From the NCBI GenBank assembly GCA_003151235.1, contig PLWZ01000072.1, positions 1 to 64,000 of the forward strand: 64,000 bases of DNA. Direction: 5' to 3'. Source of the DNA: Acidimicrobiaceae bacterium (lineage in GTDB: Bacteria > Actinomycetota > Acidimicrobiia > Acidimicrobiales > RAAP-2). Below are positions 13,072 to 24,750 of this stretch, piece after piece. How positions within the stretch are numbered: the first letter of the stretch is position 1; each line of letters starts with the position of its first letter. Both the position numbers and the translations under genes were made by a program. The notes below the pieces were generated by a model, which searched no databases, was not told the origin of the DNA, and worked only from the letters and a program-made list of their open reading frames with translations.

Positions 13072-15942
13072 TCAGAAGTCGCTGGGCTCGGAGCTCGGGC
13101 CGTCGGGCTCCTCCGGGTTCGCCCCTGCGGCGACGGCCCTCTTCGCTGCGGCCTTCTTGGCCGGCGCCCTTTTCTTGGCCGGTGACTTCTTGGCCGCCTT
13201 CTTCGCCGCGGCCTTCTTGGCCGGAGCCTTCTTGGCTCCCCTGGCCCTCGGTGCCCGCGGCCCGGCGGCCCGGCGCTCGGCCAGCAGCTCGGAGGCCCGT
13301 TCGATGGTGATCGACTCGACGTTGTCGCCCTTGCGCAGGGACGCGTTGGTCGTCCCGTCGGTCACGTACGGGCCGAAGCGGCCGTCCCGCACCACGACGG
13401 GCAGCTGGGTGTCGGGATCGGCCCCGAGTTCGCGGAGCGGTCCTGCAGCGGCGCGACCTCGGCGTGTCTTCGGCTGGGCGAAGATCGCCCGCGCCTCGTC
13501 CAGCCCGATCGAGAGGATCTGCTCCTCCTCGGTCAGGCTGCGGGTGTCGGCGCCGCGCTTGAGGTACGGGCCGAAGCGCCCGTTGTGGGCGGCGATCTCC
13601 TCACCGGTGTCCGGATCGACCCCGACGGTGCGGGGGATGCCGAGCAACTCGACGGCCTGTTCGAAGGTGAGCGTGGCCGGGGTCATGGTCGAGAACAGCG
13701 ACGCGGTGCGCGGCTTGGGCTTGCCGTCGACGACGTCGCCCATCTGGACGTAGGGGCCGAACCGGCCGGCCCGGACCGAGACGTCCTCGCCCGTCTCGGG
13801 GTGGACGCCCAGCACCCGGTCGTCGGAGGGCGCGTCCAGGAGCTCTTCGGCCCGGACGTCGGTCAGCTCGTCGGGCATCACGTCGTCGGGCAGGGACGCG
13901 CGGTCCTCGCCTCGTTGCAGGTAGGGGCCGTACCGGCCCACCCTGACCACGATCGGCTCACCGTTGGAGTCGGCGCCGATCGGGATCGAGTTGATCTCCC
14001 GCGCGTCGATCTCGCCCAGGTGGAGCGCGACCGCGGCCTTCAGGCCGAGCCGGAGCGTGTCCCCACCGAGCTCGCCCGGGCCCCCGGCGTGGCCGTTCGA
14101 GGCCTCGGCCCCCTTCGAGCCGTTCGTCTGGCCCCCGGTGCCGAAGTAGAAGCGGGTCAGCCACGGCAGCGCCTCGCCGCGGCCGTCGGCGATCTCGTCG
14201 AGGTCGTTCTCCATCGACGCGGTGAACCCGTAGTCGACCAGCTCGCCGAAGTGGCGCTCGAGCAGCCCCACCACCGCGAAGGCGGTGAAGCTCGGGACGA
14301 GGGCCGAGCCCTTCTTCCACACATACCCGCGGTCGACGATGGTCGAGATGACGCTCGCGTAGGTCGACGGCCGCCCGACGCCGAGCTCCTCCATCGACTT
14401 CACGAGTGAGGCCTCGGTGTAGCGGGCCGGCGGCTGGGTCGTGTGCGACCCCGGCTCGAACCCCAGCGCGGGGACCGACTGGCCCTCGCGGAGCGGCGGC
14501 AGCATGACCTCACGGTCGGCCAGCTCGGCGTCCGGGTCGTCCTCGCCCTCCACGTACGCACGCAGGAAGCCGGGGAAGGTGATCACGCGGCCGTTGGCCG
14601 AGAACTCGACCTCGGTCCCCCCGACCTCCGGCGTCCCGTCCGGGACCTGCGCCACCAGGCGGACCTGGGCGCTCGTGCCGGTGGCGTCGTTCATCTGGCA
14701 CGCCACGGTCCGCTTCCAGATCAGCTCGTAGAGGCGGAGCTCGTCGCCGTTCAGGGAACCGGCGGCCTGCTCGGGGGTGCGGAACGACTCGCCGGCCGGC
14801 CGGATGGCCTCGTGGGCCTCCTGGGCGTTCTTGACCTTGCGCTCGTAGCGGCGCGGCGCGTTGGGCACGTAGTTGGACCCGTAGAGGGCGGTGGCCTGCG
14901 AACGGGCGGCCGTGAGGGCCTGGTCGGACAGGGTCGTCGAGTCGGTCCGCATGTAGGTGATCCATCCCTGCTCGTACAGGCGCTGGGCGACCTGCATGGC
15001 CCGCTGGGCGCTGAACCGGAGCTTGCGGCCGGCCTCCTGCTGGAGGGTCGAGGTCATGAATGGCGGGGCGGGCGAGCGTCGGAACGGGCGCTCGGTCACG
15101 GAGCGGACGGTGAAGCTGTGCCCCTCGAGCCCGGCCGCGAGGGCCCGGGCGACGGTCTCGTCGAGGACCCGGACCTCGCCCGAGCTCTCCACCTCCCCAT
15201 CGGCGCTGAAGTCCCGGCCTGTCGCGAGCGAGGTGCCGTCGATCGATACCAGGGTCGACGTGAAGCTGCGCGGGGTCGTCGTGTCGTCCTCGTCGGGCTG
15301 TTCGGGTGCCGCGAAGGTTCCCTCGACCCCCCACCAGGTCCCGGCCCGGAACCGCATCCGGGCCCGCTCGCGCTCGACGACCATCCGGGTGGCCACGCTC
15401 TGGACGCGCCCGGCGCTGAGGCGTGGCATCACCTTCTTCCACAGGACCGGTGAGACCTCGTAGCCGTACAGGCGGTCGAGGATGCGCCGGGCCTCCTGGG
15501 CGTCCACCAACCGGCGGTCGAGCTCACGCGGCTCATCGACGGCGCGTCGCAGCGCGGCCTGGGTGATCTCGTGGAAGACCATCCGCTTGACCGGGATCTG
15601 GGGGGCCAGAACCTCGAAGAGGTGCCACGCGATCGACTCGCCCTCGCGGTCCTCGTCCGTCGCGAGGTAGAGCTCGTCGGCCTGCTTCAGCAGTCGCTTC
15701 AGGTTGGCGACGACCGCCTTCTTCTCGGAGGAGACGACGTAGAGCGGCTTGAACCCGTTGTCGACATCGACGCCGAGGCGCGACCACTCCTCGCCCTTGT
15801 AGGCGGCCGGGATCTCGTCCGCGCCGCGCGGCAGGTCCCGGATGTGGCCGACCGACGACTCGACCACGAAGTCGGGGCCGAGCATGCCCGCGATGGTGCG
15901 CGCCTTGGCCGGTGACTCCACGATCACGAGTGCTTTAGGCAA
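13072..15942 (-). CDS. topA: DNA topoisomerase I
   Basis: A type IA topoisomerase (956 residues) that relaxes negative supercoils. The Toprim domain starts at once (VIVESPAKARTI) with the metal motif ATDEDREGE; the active-site tyrosine lies in WITYMRTDSTT. The C-terminal third has several FGPYV/YGPYLQRG repeats without zinc-finger cysteines, and the last 50 residues are a Lys/Ala/Pro tail (KKAPAKKAAAKK), typical of actinobacterial enzymes, where it binds DNA. I chose the TTG at 15942 because GGAGGAG lies 6-7 bases upstream and the conserved domain begins right after it; the longer frame adds no conserved residues. Confidence 0.96.
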   Translation of the reverse strand: MPKALVIVESPAKARTIAGMLGPDFVVESSVGHIRDLPRGADEIPAAYKGEEWSRLGVDVDNGFKPLYVVSSEKKAVVANLKRLLKQADELYLATDEDREGESIAWHLFEVLAPQIPVKRMVFHEITQAALRRAVDEPRELDRRLVDAQEARRILDRLYGYEVSPVLWKKVMPRLSAGRVQSVATRMVVERERARMRFRAGTWWGVEGTFAAPEQPDEDDTTTPRSFTSTLVSIDGTSLATGRDFSADGEVESSGEVRVLDETVARALAAGLEGHSFTVRSVTERPFRRSPAPPFMTSTLQQEAGRKLRFSAQRAMQVAQRLYEQGWITYMRTDSTTLSDQALTAARSQATALYGSNYVPNAPRRYERKVKNAQEAHEAIRPAGESFRTPEQAAGSLNGDELRLYELIWKRTVACQMNDATGTSAQVRLVAQVPDGTPEVGGTEVEFSANGRVITFPGFLRAYVEGEDDPDAELADREVMLPPLREGQSVPALGFEPGSHTTQPPARYTEASLVKSMEELGVGRPSTYASVISTIVDRGYVWKKGSALVPSFTAFAVVGLLERHFGELVDYGFTASMENDLDEIADGRGEALPWLTRFYFGTGGQTNGSKGAEASNGHAGGPGELGGDTLRLGLKAAVALHLGEIDAREINSIPIGADSNGEPIVVRVGRYGPYLQRGEDRASLPDDVMPDELTDVRAEELLDAPSDDRVLGVHPETGEDVSVRAGRFGPYVQMGDVVDGKPKPRTASLFSTMTPATLTFEQAVELLGIPRTVGVDPDTGEEIAAHNGRFGPYLKRGADTRSLTEEEQILSIGLDEARAIFAQPKTRRGRAAAGPLRELGADPDTQLPVVVRDGRFGPYVTDGTTNASLRKGDNVESITIERASELLAERRAAGPRAPRARGAKKAPAKKAAAKKAAKKSPAKKRAPAKKAAAKRAVAAGANPEEPDGPSSEPSDF

Positions 15943-16101
15943 CCGATGCTCCTCCGCCGATCGGCGTCGTTGCGGGGCCGACCCTCGGGTCAGCCGACGG
16001 GACACCATCTAGGCCCGGTGGTGGCCCTGTCAATACCCTGAACACCCGCCGGGACAGAAGGCCCTGGTCAACAGGCATGGAAAACACCCGCCGAGCACAC
16101 C

Positions 16102-16123
16102 GAGGGGCGGCATGGCCGCCCTC
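16102..16123. terminator. Possible hairpin terminator of the pyrophosphatase gene
   Basis: GAGGGGCGGC and GCCGCCCTC form a GC-rich stem with one bulge around ATG, starting 27 bases past the hppA stop. No T-tract follows on the minus strand, so termination would be of the weak, U-less type. Confidence 0.35.
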
Positions 16124-16149
16124 TGAGTCCGAATGCAGCGGGCCGTCCT

Positions 16150-18474
<2,325 letters not shown>

Positions 18475-18714
18475 ACGCGGACTGGTTCCCTTCCCATGGC
18501 TGTTCTGTTGATGCTCTCTCGATATCGCTGCGCTATGGACGGATGGTCCGTAGACCGCCGCAGATCCTTACCCGCGGCGCATCCATTCGATGCTCTTCGG
18601 GCCACCGCGCCGGTCAGAGGCGGAAGTACGACGCAGCACGATCTCGATCCCACGATGGGCGGGGGCGACGTTAGCGACCCGACCGGCCCCCGAGCAAGGA
18701 AGGCCCGACCGGCC

Positions 18715-21189
18715 TCAGTTCCCGGGGGTGTTATCGGTCTGCGATTCACCGCCCGCGATCAGCTCGTAGTCGGGGTTCAAGATGGCCAGACGGCGGTCCC
18801 ATGAGGCCACCATCCCCGACGCGACCAGGCGGGCACCGGGCTCGATGCCCGGGATCCTGGGCCGGCCCTGGAAGACCAGCAGCATGCGGCCGGTGTCGTC
18901 GGCCAGCACGCATTCGAGGTTGGTGGTCCCGCCCCGGGGCTGGACCCGGACCGAGTGGACGCGGCCGGCGATTCGGACCCGGTTGCGCCACAGCGCCGAA
19001 CCGATCGGGATCGTCCCGGTCGACCGCCGAGCCAAGGCCTGGTCGACCGGGAAGGCATGTGCGCGAACACTGGCACCGTCGGCACCGGCGGAGTCACGGA
19101 CCATCCTTCGCGCCGCAGAGCGGACCCACTGGCCGCGGCCCGACCCCAAGTTGCCCACGTTGTAGGGCACGATCGTGGCGGCGACGTGGGGGACGTTGCT
19201 CAGGCCCGCCGCGATGCGCTCGGCCGTCCGGTCGTGCAGGAGCCGTTGCCAGGCCGAACGGAAGCTCCGCCTCGGCAGGAGCACGGTGCATTCGGTGTCC
19301 CCGTCGAGTACGACATCGGCCACCAGCTCGACGGCGGCTCGGGTCAGCCGGCGGTCCGGGCACTCGACGATGTCGAGCGCCAGCCGGGACAAGCCGAGCC
19401 TGCTCCAATCCTGCTCGAGCTGGTGGGCCATCTGGGAGTCGATGTCGAAGTGGACCACCCGCAGTTCGTCGGGGGTCAGGCTCCGCGCGTACTGCAGGGT
19501 CCGCGCCACGGCCAGGTCGTAGTGGTCGACGAGGACCACCACCACGTGACGGCTGAGGATCGGGGTCTCGGTGACGGTCGAGGCGCCGAGCTCAAGTAGC
19601 TGCTCCTCGGCTACGTACTCACGATGGAGCCGGATGAGCCCGTAGAAGAGGATCGGCCCCACCACCACCACGACCCACGCGCCCTCCTTGAACTTCGCCA
19701 CGGCGAAGATCAACACGACGGTGGCCGACAGGAACGCCGCGAAGCCGTTGATGGCGAGGCTCCGCCTCCAGTGGCGGTCGCGATGGGTCAGGTGGTGCTT
19801 GACCATCCCCGCGCCGGCCATCGTGAAGCCGGTGAACACGCCGATCGCATACAAGGCGACCAACGCGCTCACCTGCGCACGGGTCACCAACAGGAGCGTG
19901 ATCGCGACTGCGGCCAGGACCAGGATCCCGTTGGAGAAGGCCAGCCGGTGGCCCCGTCGGGTGAGCTGCCGCGGGAGGAACTGGTCCCCGGCGACGAAGC
20001 TGGCCAGGTACGGGAACCCATTGAAGCTGGTGTTGCCGCCCGTGTAGAGGACCAACAGCGTCGCCGCCTGGACGACGTAGAAGAGGACCTTGGCCACCGC
20101 GGAGTGACCGAGGACGTAACGGACCTCCTGGGAGATGACGGTGGGCGAGCCGGCCGCGTAGGGGATCGCGTGGGTCCACCGCGCCAAGAGGGTCACGCCG
20201 ACGAGAAGGAACGCCAACATCGTGCTCATGGCGACGAGCGTCTGGCGGGCGTTGGTGCTCTCGGGCCGCCGGAAGCTGGCCACGCCGTTCGAGATCGCCT
20301 CGAGGCCGGTGAGCGACGACCCGCCGTTGGCGAAAGCCCGGAGCAACGTGATGAAGGCGAGGCCCATGAGCAGGCCGCTGCCCGAGTGCCCGAGCCGGCC
20401 GTCGACGAGCAGGTGGGTGGGCGGCAACGCGTGGGGATGGAGGTGCCCGAGAGCCTCCTTCACATAGCCCACGATGATCACGGCCGACACGGAAACCACG
20501 AAGAAGTACGTCGGGACGGCGAAGAGCTTTCCGGCCTCCCGGATGCCGCGCAGGTTCCCGTACAGGAGCAGGAGCACCACCGCGACCGAGATGGGGACGG
20601 TGTAGGGCAACAAGCGCGGGAACGCGCTCGTCAAGGCGTCGGTGCCGGCCGCGGTCTGCACGGCCACGGTGACCGTGTAGTCGATCAATAGGGCGACCGC
20701 CGCGATCTGGGCGATCTTCGGGCCGAAGTTGTCCCGGGCAACGACGTACGCGCCGCCGGCCTTCGTGTAGCGCTGGATCACCTCGAGGTACGAAAGCGTC
20801 ACGAAGAACAGCACGCCCAAGATGGCCAACATGATCGGGACGACCAACGCGAACGCGGCCAGCCCGATCGCCGGCACCAGCTGGGTGAGCGTCTCCTCGG
20901 TGCCGTATGCCGACGACGAGATGCAGTCGGGCGCGAGCACGCCGAGGGCGACGGGGCGGTTCAGGCGTTCCGACGACAGCTGCTCGCTGACCAGGGGCGG
21001 CCCGAGCAGCTTGTTCTTCAGCCGGTACCGGAACGTCTCTGGGAACTGGGCGGCTGCGTCGATCGACATCGCGAGCGGCGCCCTGGGCGGCGGGGCGGGG
21101 CGGGGCGGAACCGGCTCGGCGGTGCTCGTGGCGACCCGGGCGTCGGGGGGACCACCCTCCTCCAGCTCACCTCCGGTCGGGGTGTTCAC
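18715..21189 (-). CDS. APC-superfamily permease, KimA-like (putative K+ transporter)
   Basis: The 824-residue product has a disordered Pro-rich N-terminus, about 12 transmembrane segments (about 60-500) and a cytosolic C-terminal part of about 300 residues that includes a nucleotide-binding-like fold and a final OB-like strand region. The first membrane helix (ALGVLAPDCISSSAYGTEE) matches the APC/KUP-like group that includes the potassium importer KimA. I prefer the GTG at 21189; ATG at about residue 40 is possible. It is divergent from two TrkA-type genes, the same gene set as Mycobacterium Rv2690c-ceoB-ceoC, which supports a K+ role. Confidence 0.82.
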   Translation of the reverse strand: MNTPTGGELEEGGPPDARVATSTAEPVPPRPAPPPRAPLAMSIDAAAQFPETFRYRLKNKLLGPPLVSEQLSSERLNRPVALGVLAPDCISSSAYGTEETLTQLVPAIGLAAFALVVPIMLAILGVLFFVTLSYLEVIQRYTKAGGAYVVARDNFGPKIAQIAAVALLIDYTVTVAVQTAAGTDALTSAFPRLLPYTVPISVAVVLLLLYGNLRGIREAGKLFAVPTYFFVVSVSAVIIVGYVKEALGHLHPHALPPTHLLVDGRLGHSGSGLLMGLAFITLLRAFANGGSSLTGLEAISNGVASFRRPESTNARQTLVAMSTMLAFLLVGVTLLARWTHAIPYAAGSPTVISQEVRYVLGHSAVAKVLFYVVQAATLLVLYTGGNTSFNGFPYLASFVAGDQFLPRQLTRRGHRLAFSNGILVLAAVAITLLLVTRAQVSALVALYAIGVFTGFTMAGAGMVKHHLTHRDRHWRRSLAINGFAAFLSATVVLIFAVAKFKEGAWVVVVVGPILFYGLIRLHREYVAEEQLLELGASTVTETPILSRHVVVVLVDHYDLAVARTLQYARSLTPDELRVVHFDIDSQMAHQLEQDWSRLGLSRLALDIVECPDRRLTRAAVELVADVVLDGDTECTVLLPRRSFRSAWQRLLHDRTAERIAAGLSNVPHVAATIVPYNVGNLGSGRGQWVRSAARRMVRDSAGADGASVRAHAFPVDQALARRSTGTIPIGSALWRNRVRIAGRVHSVRVQPRGGTTNLECVLADDTGRMLLVFQGRPRIPGIEPGARLVASGMVASWDRRLAILNPDYELIAGGESQTDNTPGN

Positions 21190-21285
21190 CGGATCAGCGT
21201 AAGGCAGGCGGCCGTGGCGGCCCGATTCTTGCCATGAGGGGTGACGCCACCGTTCTTTACAACCCATCGGGGGCCGTGTTGCACT

Positions 21286-21975
21286 GTGCGGGTGCACGTC
21301 GTGGTGGTGGGTTGCGGCCGGGTCGGCTCCGGTCTGGCAATGGCCATGGAGGGTGACGGGCACTCGGTAGCCATCCTCGACAAGAATTCACGGGCGTTCC
21401 GACGCCTGCCGGAGGCGTTCAAGGGTCAACGGCTGGTCGGCTCGGGGTTCGACCGGGACGATCTCGAGGCCGCCGGTGCGGTCGGTGCCGATGCGCTGGC
21501 GGCGGTCACGAGCGGTGACAACACCAACATCTTGACGGTGCGGATCGCCCGCGAGAACTACGGGATCGCCCGCGTCGTCGCCCGCATTTACGACCCCCGA
21601 CGAGCCGAGATCTATCAGCGCCTCGGCATCCCGACCGTCGCCACGGTGACCTGGACCATCGACCAGGTACATCGGACGCTCGTCCCGGATCAGATGTCGG
21701 CCGAGTGGGTCGACTCGACGGCCAAGCTCGTTCTCGTGGAGCGACGGCTGTCGGAGGGCTGGGCCGGCCGGACGCTCGCCGACGTCGAAGAGGCCGGGCG
21801 GGTGAAGCTCGTCGCTGTGTCCCGCGCCGGTAGCCCGAGGCTCGACATCCGCGAGCTGGTCGGCCAGGAGGGCGACGTGCTGCACATCGCCGCGAACAGT
21901 GACGCTCTGGACCTGCTTGCCGAGCGCCTCGGCTTCGGTGTCCCACTGGCCGCGGGGTCGGAACGCCCGACGTGA
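21286..21975 (+). CDS. TrkA-type K+ channel/transporter regulator (RCK_N/RCK_C), first copy
   Basis: The 229-residue product contains an N-terminal Rossmann RCK domain (VVVVGCGRVGSGLA, then acidic D in AILDKN, which selects NAD(H)) and a C-terminal RCK_C domain from about 130. Such proteins bind nucleotides and gate potassium uptake systems. The start is one of two nearby GTG codons (21286 or 21292); upstream residues lack conservation. Its stop overlaps the start of the second TrkA gene by 4 bases. The divergent permease is the probable partner. Confidence 0.9.
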   Translation: MRVHVVVVGCGRVGSGLAMAMEGDGHSVAILDKNSRAFRRLPEAFKGQRLVGSGFDRDDLEAAGAVGADALAAVTSGDNTNILTVRIARENYGIARVVARIYDPRRAEIYQRLGIPTVATVTWTIDQVHRTLVPDQMSAEWVDSTAKLVLVERRLSEGWAGRTLADVEEAGRVKLVAVSRAGSPRLDIRELVGQEGDVLHIAANSDALDLLAERLGFGVPLAAGSERPT

Positions 21976-22634
21976 GGGTGGCCATCTGCGGCGGCGGCAG
22001 CGTCGGCACCACCATCGCCCGGGACCTGAACACGAGCGGGCACGAGGTCCTGGTGCTCGAGCAGGACCCCGACCTCGTCGAACGACGGCGGCGGGAGCTC
22101 GATGTCACCTGGATCGCCGCAGACGCGTGCGAGGTTGCCTCGCTCGACGCAGCCGGGTTCGCAACCGTCGACGTGGTCGTGGCAGCGACCGGTGACGACG
22201 AGGACAACCTGGTGATCTCGCTGCTCGCGAAGCAGGAGTTCGCCGTGCCCCGCGTGGTGGCGAGAGTGAACAACTCGAAGAACCAGTGGCTCTTCAACGA
22301 GAGCTGGGGAGTGGACATCTCGGTGTCGACTCCCCAGCTGATCACCGCGATCGTCGAAGAGGCGGTCTCGGTGGGCTCGTTGGTACGGCTGCTGCAGTTC
22401 GAGGGTGGTGCGACGCACCTCGTCGAGGTCACGCTGGCCCCCGAATCCCCAGCGGTCGGCAACGCGATCAGCACGCTCGGGATCCCCCGCGAGGCCGCAA
22501 TCGTCGCGATCGTCCGCGACGACCGGCTCGTGGTCCCCCGCGCCGAGACGGTGCTGCAAAGCGGGGACGAGGTCCTGGTCCTCGTCTCCGTCGGGGCCGA
22601 GCCCGACGTCCGCAGGGAGCTCGTAGGCGCCTGA
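21972..22634 (+). CDS. TrkA-type K+ regulator, second copy
   Basis: A 220-residue RCK_N/RCK_C protein: VAICGGGSVGTTIA nucleotide-binding loop, acidic LVLEQDPDLV, and a C-terminal RCK_C domain ending VLVLVSVGAEPDV. It starts at a GTG overlapping the previous stop (GTGA), so the pair is translationally coupled and probably forms a hetero-oligomer like the CeoB/CeoC pair of mycobacteria. Confidence 0.9.
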   Translation: MRVAICGGGSVGTTIARDLNTSGHEVLVLEQDPDLVERRRRELDVTWIAADACEVASLDAAGFATVDVVVAATGDDEDNLVISLLAKQEFAVPRVVARVNNSKNQWLFNESWGVDISVSTPQLITAIVEEAVSVGSLVRLLQFEGGATHLVEVTLAPESPAVGNAISTLGIPREAAIVAIVRDDRLVVPRAETVLQSGDEVLVLVSVGAEPDVRRELVGA

Positions 22635-22731
22635 GGCGGCCGGACGAGGCACGGACCGAGGTTTACATTGTGGCCACGCTCGCCCGGGAGCAACGCTCCA
22701 TGCGCGGGTGCTGCACCGTCGCCCCCGTAGC

Positions 22732-23553
22732 ATGGTCGTCATGGAGAGCGCCGCGTTCTTCGACCTCGACAAGACCGTCATCACCAAGGCGTCGATTGCC
22801 GCGTTCAGCGGCCACTTTCGTCGCGATGGGCTGATCAAGCGACGCACGGTGCTCCGCGCCGTGGGCTCCCAGCTGGTGTTCATCCAGATGGGTGCCGACG
22901 AGGAACGCATGAGCACGGTCCGCGAGTCGGTGCTGGCCCTCACCAAGGGTTGGAACCGCGACCGGGTCCGCCAGATCGTGCGGGAAACGCTGCTCCAGAC
23001 CGTCGAACCGCTCATCTACGCGGAAGCACTCGAACTGATGGCAAGCCACCACCTGGCCGGCCAGCGCGTGTACCTGGTGTCGGCGTCCCCCGAGGAGATC
23101 GTCCTACCGATGGCCGAGCTGCTCGGGGCGGACGGGACCGTGTGTTCGAGGGCCGAGGTGGACGAGGACGGTCTCTACACCGGCCGGATGGCGTTCTTCG
23201 CCGGGGGCCAGAACAAGGCAGACGCCATCATCGAGCTCGCGGCCACGGTCGGTCTCGACCTCGCGGCTTCCACGGCCTACTCGGACTCGGCCTCGGACCT
23301 CCCGATGCTCGAACTGGTGGGCCGACCGGTCGCGGTCAACGCGGACCGTGCGCTGGCCAAGCTGGCCAAGGATCGCGGCTGGGAGACGTGCCAGTTCACG
23401 AAGCCGGTCCGGCTTCGTGACAGGGCGGCGACCCGGGCACCGATGGTCACCAGCCTCACCATTGCGGTCGGGGCTGTGGCGATCGGCCTGTGGGGTCGGC
23501 GGCGGAGCGCCGAGGGCCACACCGAACGGCGCCCGACGGCGCTCGTCCGCTAA
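22732..23553 (+). CDS. HAD-superfamily phosphatase (subfamily IB, SerB-like)
   Basis: The 273-residue product has motif I AFFDLDKTVI (nucleophile and acid/base Asp), motif II VYLVSASPEEI, a Lys in GGQNKADAI, and motif IV YSDSASDLPML. This is the HAD-IB pattern of phosphoserine-phosphatase-like enzymes; actinobacterial relatives act on phospholipid intermediates or unknown phosphomonoesters. The C-terminus has a single predicted membrane helix (LTIAVGAVAIGLWG) followed by basic residues, so the enzyme is probably attached to the inner face of the membrane. A start at 22741 is equally possible. Confidence 0.85.
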   Translation: MVVMESAAFFDLDKTVITKASIAAFSGHFRRDGLIKRRTVLRAVGSQLVFIQMGADEERMSTVRESVLALTKGWNRDRVRQIVRETLLQTVEPLIYAEALELMASHHLAGQRVYLVSASPEEIVLPMAELLGADGTVCSRAEVDEDGLYTGRMAFFAGGQNKADAIIELAATVGLDLAASTAYSDSASDLPMLELVGRPVAVNADRALAKLAKDRGWETCQFTKPVRLRDRAATRAPMVTSLTIAVGAVAIGLWGRRRSAEGHTERRPTALVR

Positions 23554-23559
23554 GCGCGC

Positions 23560-23637
23560 TCAGGTCTCGCGGAGCCTTCGGGAGGCGACCGCCCCCGCTA
23601 TCGCGACCAGGACGACGAGCAACAAGAGTTTCTTCAT
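23560..23637 (-). CDS. 25-residue hydrophobic small protein
   Basis: Starts MKKLLLLVVLVAIAGAVASR and ends in a short basic tail: a single membrane helix with positive ends. It resembles in form the DLW-39-type small actinobacterial proteins but lacks their C-terminal DLW. It lies between the convergent HAD gene and the sigma-factor gene, on the sigma-factor strand. Translation is not proven; no clear ribosome site is seen. Confidence 0.45.
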   Translation of the reverse strand: MKKLLLLVVLVAIAGAVASRRLRET

Positions 23638-23678
23638 GACCGTGATGCTAACGGCCGCCTGGCGGCGGCCGTCGAGGG

Positions 23679-24617
23679 TCAGACTGTCAACAGGTCGCGT
23701 GCGCCGGTGTCGGAGGAGGGGTGACGCAGCTTCGACATCGCCCGAGCCTCGATCTGGCGGATCCGCTCACGGGTGAGGTTGAAGTGCTCGCCCACCTCTT
23801 CCAAGGTGCGGGGCTCGCCCCGGTCGAGCCCGAAGCGAAGTCGGAGGATCTCCCTCTCACGCTCGTCGAGCGGGGAGAGGAGCCGACCGATCTCCTCGGG
23901 CAGCAACGAAACGGCCGCGACCTCGAAGGGTGACTCGGCGGAACGGTCCTCGACCACGTCGCCAAGCTCGGCGTCCCCGTCCTCGCGGAGCGGCTCGGAC
24001 AGCGAAAGCGGCTCGGCCCGGAAACGCAGCGCCTCGACCAGCTTGTCCTCGGGCATCTCCACTTCGATCCCGAGCTCGGCCAGCGTCGCCGGGCGACCCA
24101 GTTTCAGCTCGAGGCGGGCTTGGGCCTTTTGCACCCGGGCCAACGTGTCTCCCGCATGGACGGGGAGGCGGATCGTACGGCCGGTGTTGGCGATGCCCCT
24201 CGTGATCGCCTGGCGGATCCACCACGTTGCATAGGTGGAGAACTTAAAGCCCTTGCGCCAGTCGAACTTCTCGACGGCGTGCATGAGACCGAGGTTCCCT
24301 TCCTGGATCAGGTCGAGAAGGGGGAGGCCGGAGGCCTGGTACTTCTTGGCGATCGACACGACCAGCCGGAGGTTGGACTGGACGAAGGTCTGTTGGGCCT
24401 GCTCCCCATGGATCACCGCCCGCCGCAGCTCACGCCGCTTGGAGGTGGTGGTTCCCTTGGGGGCCTTGCGCAACTCGCCCTCGGCGTCCCGACCACCCTC
24501 GATGGCCTGGGCCAGACGGACCTCGTCGTCCTTTGTGAGCAGGGGATACTGCCCGATGTCGGTCAGATAGAGCCGTACGAGGTCTTCGTCGTCTCGCTCG
24601 ATGCGTTCCTTTGCCAA
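23679..24617 (-). CDS. RNA polymerase sigma-70 factor, RpoD/SigB-like (group 1 or 2)
   Basis: The 312-residue product has regions 1.2 to 4.2: DLVRLYLTDIGQYPLLT, QSNLRLVVSIAKKYQ, the invariant LDLIQEGNLGLMHAVEKFDW, FSTYATWWIRQAITR, and region 4.2 TLEEVGEHFNLTRERIRQIE. There is no region 1.1 and no long N-terminal extension, so it is more like a group 2 (SigB/HrdB-like) factor than the essential principal factor of most actinobacteria; phylogenetic placement is needed to tell. A promoter-like sequence lies upstream at 24721-24750. Confidence 0.95.
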   Translation of the reverse strand: MAKERIERDDEDLVRLYLTDIGQYPLLTKDDEVRLAQAIEGGRDAEGELRKAPKGTTTSKRRELRRAVIHGEQAQQTFVQSNLRLVVSIAKKYQASGLPLLDLIQEGNLGLMHAVEKFDWRKGFKFSTYATWWIRQAITRGIANTGRTIRLPVHAGDTLARVQKAQARLELKLGRPATLAELGIEVEMPEDKLVEALRFRAEPLSLSEPLREDGDAELGDVVEDRSAESPFEVAAVSLLPEEIGRLLSPLDEREREILRLRFGLDRGEPRTLEEVGEHFNLTRERIRQIEARAMSKLRHPSSDTGARDLLTV

Positions 24618-24720
24618 GGTCTGCTAAACCCTCCGTGACTCTCGGCATCTCCCTCTGCGGGTGAACGCTTCTGGGAGCTACTGATCTTTGGGGACCGTCT
24701 CGCCGGACCGGCGCGACGAT

Positions 24721-24750
24721 GGTGTATTGCTAGTTTACTGGCGCCGTCAA
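24721..24750 (-). promoter_or_regulatory. Candidate promoter of the sigma-factor gene
   Basis: On the minus strand TTGACG (24750-24745) is followed after 18 bases by TACACC (24726-24721), about 100 bases before the sigma start. The -35 is good, the -10 is weak. The -35 overlaps the stop codon of the upstream ferritin-like gene. Confidence 0.4.
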
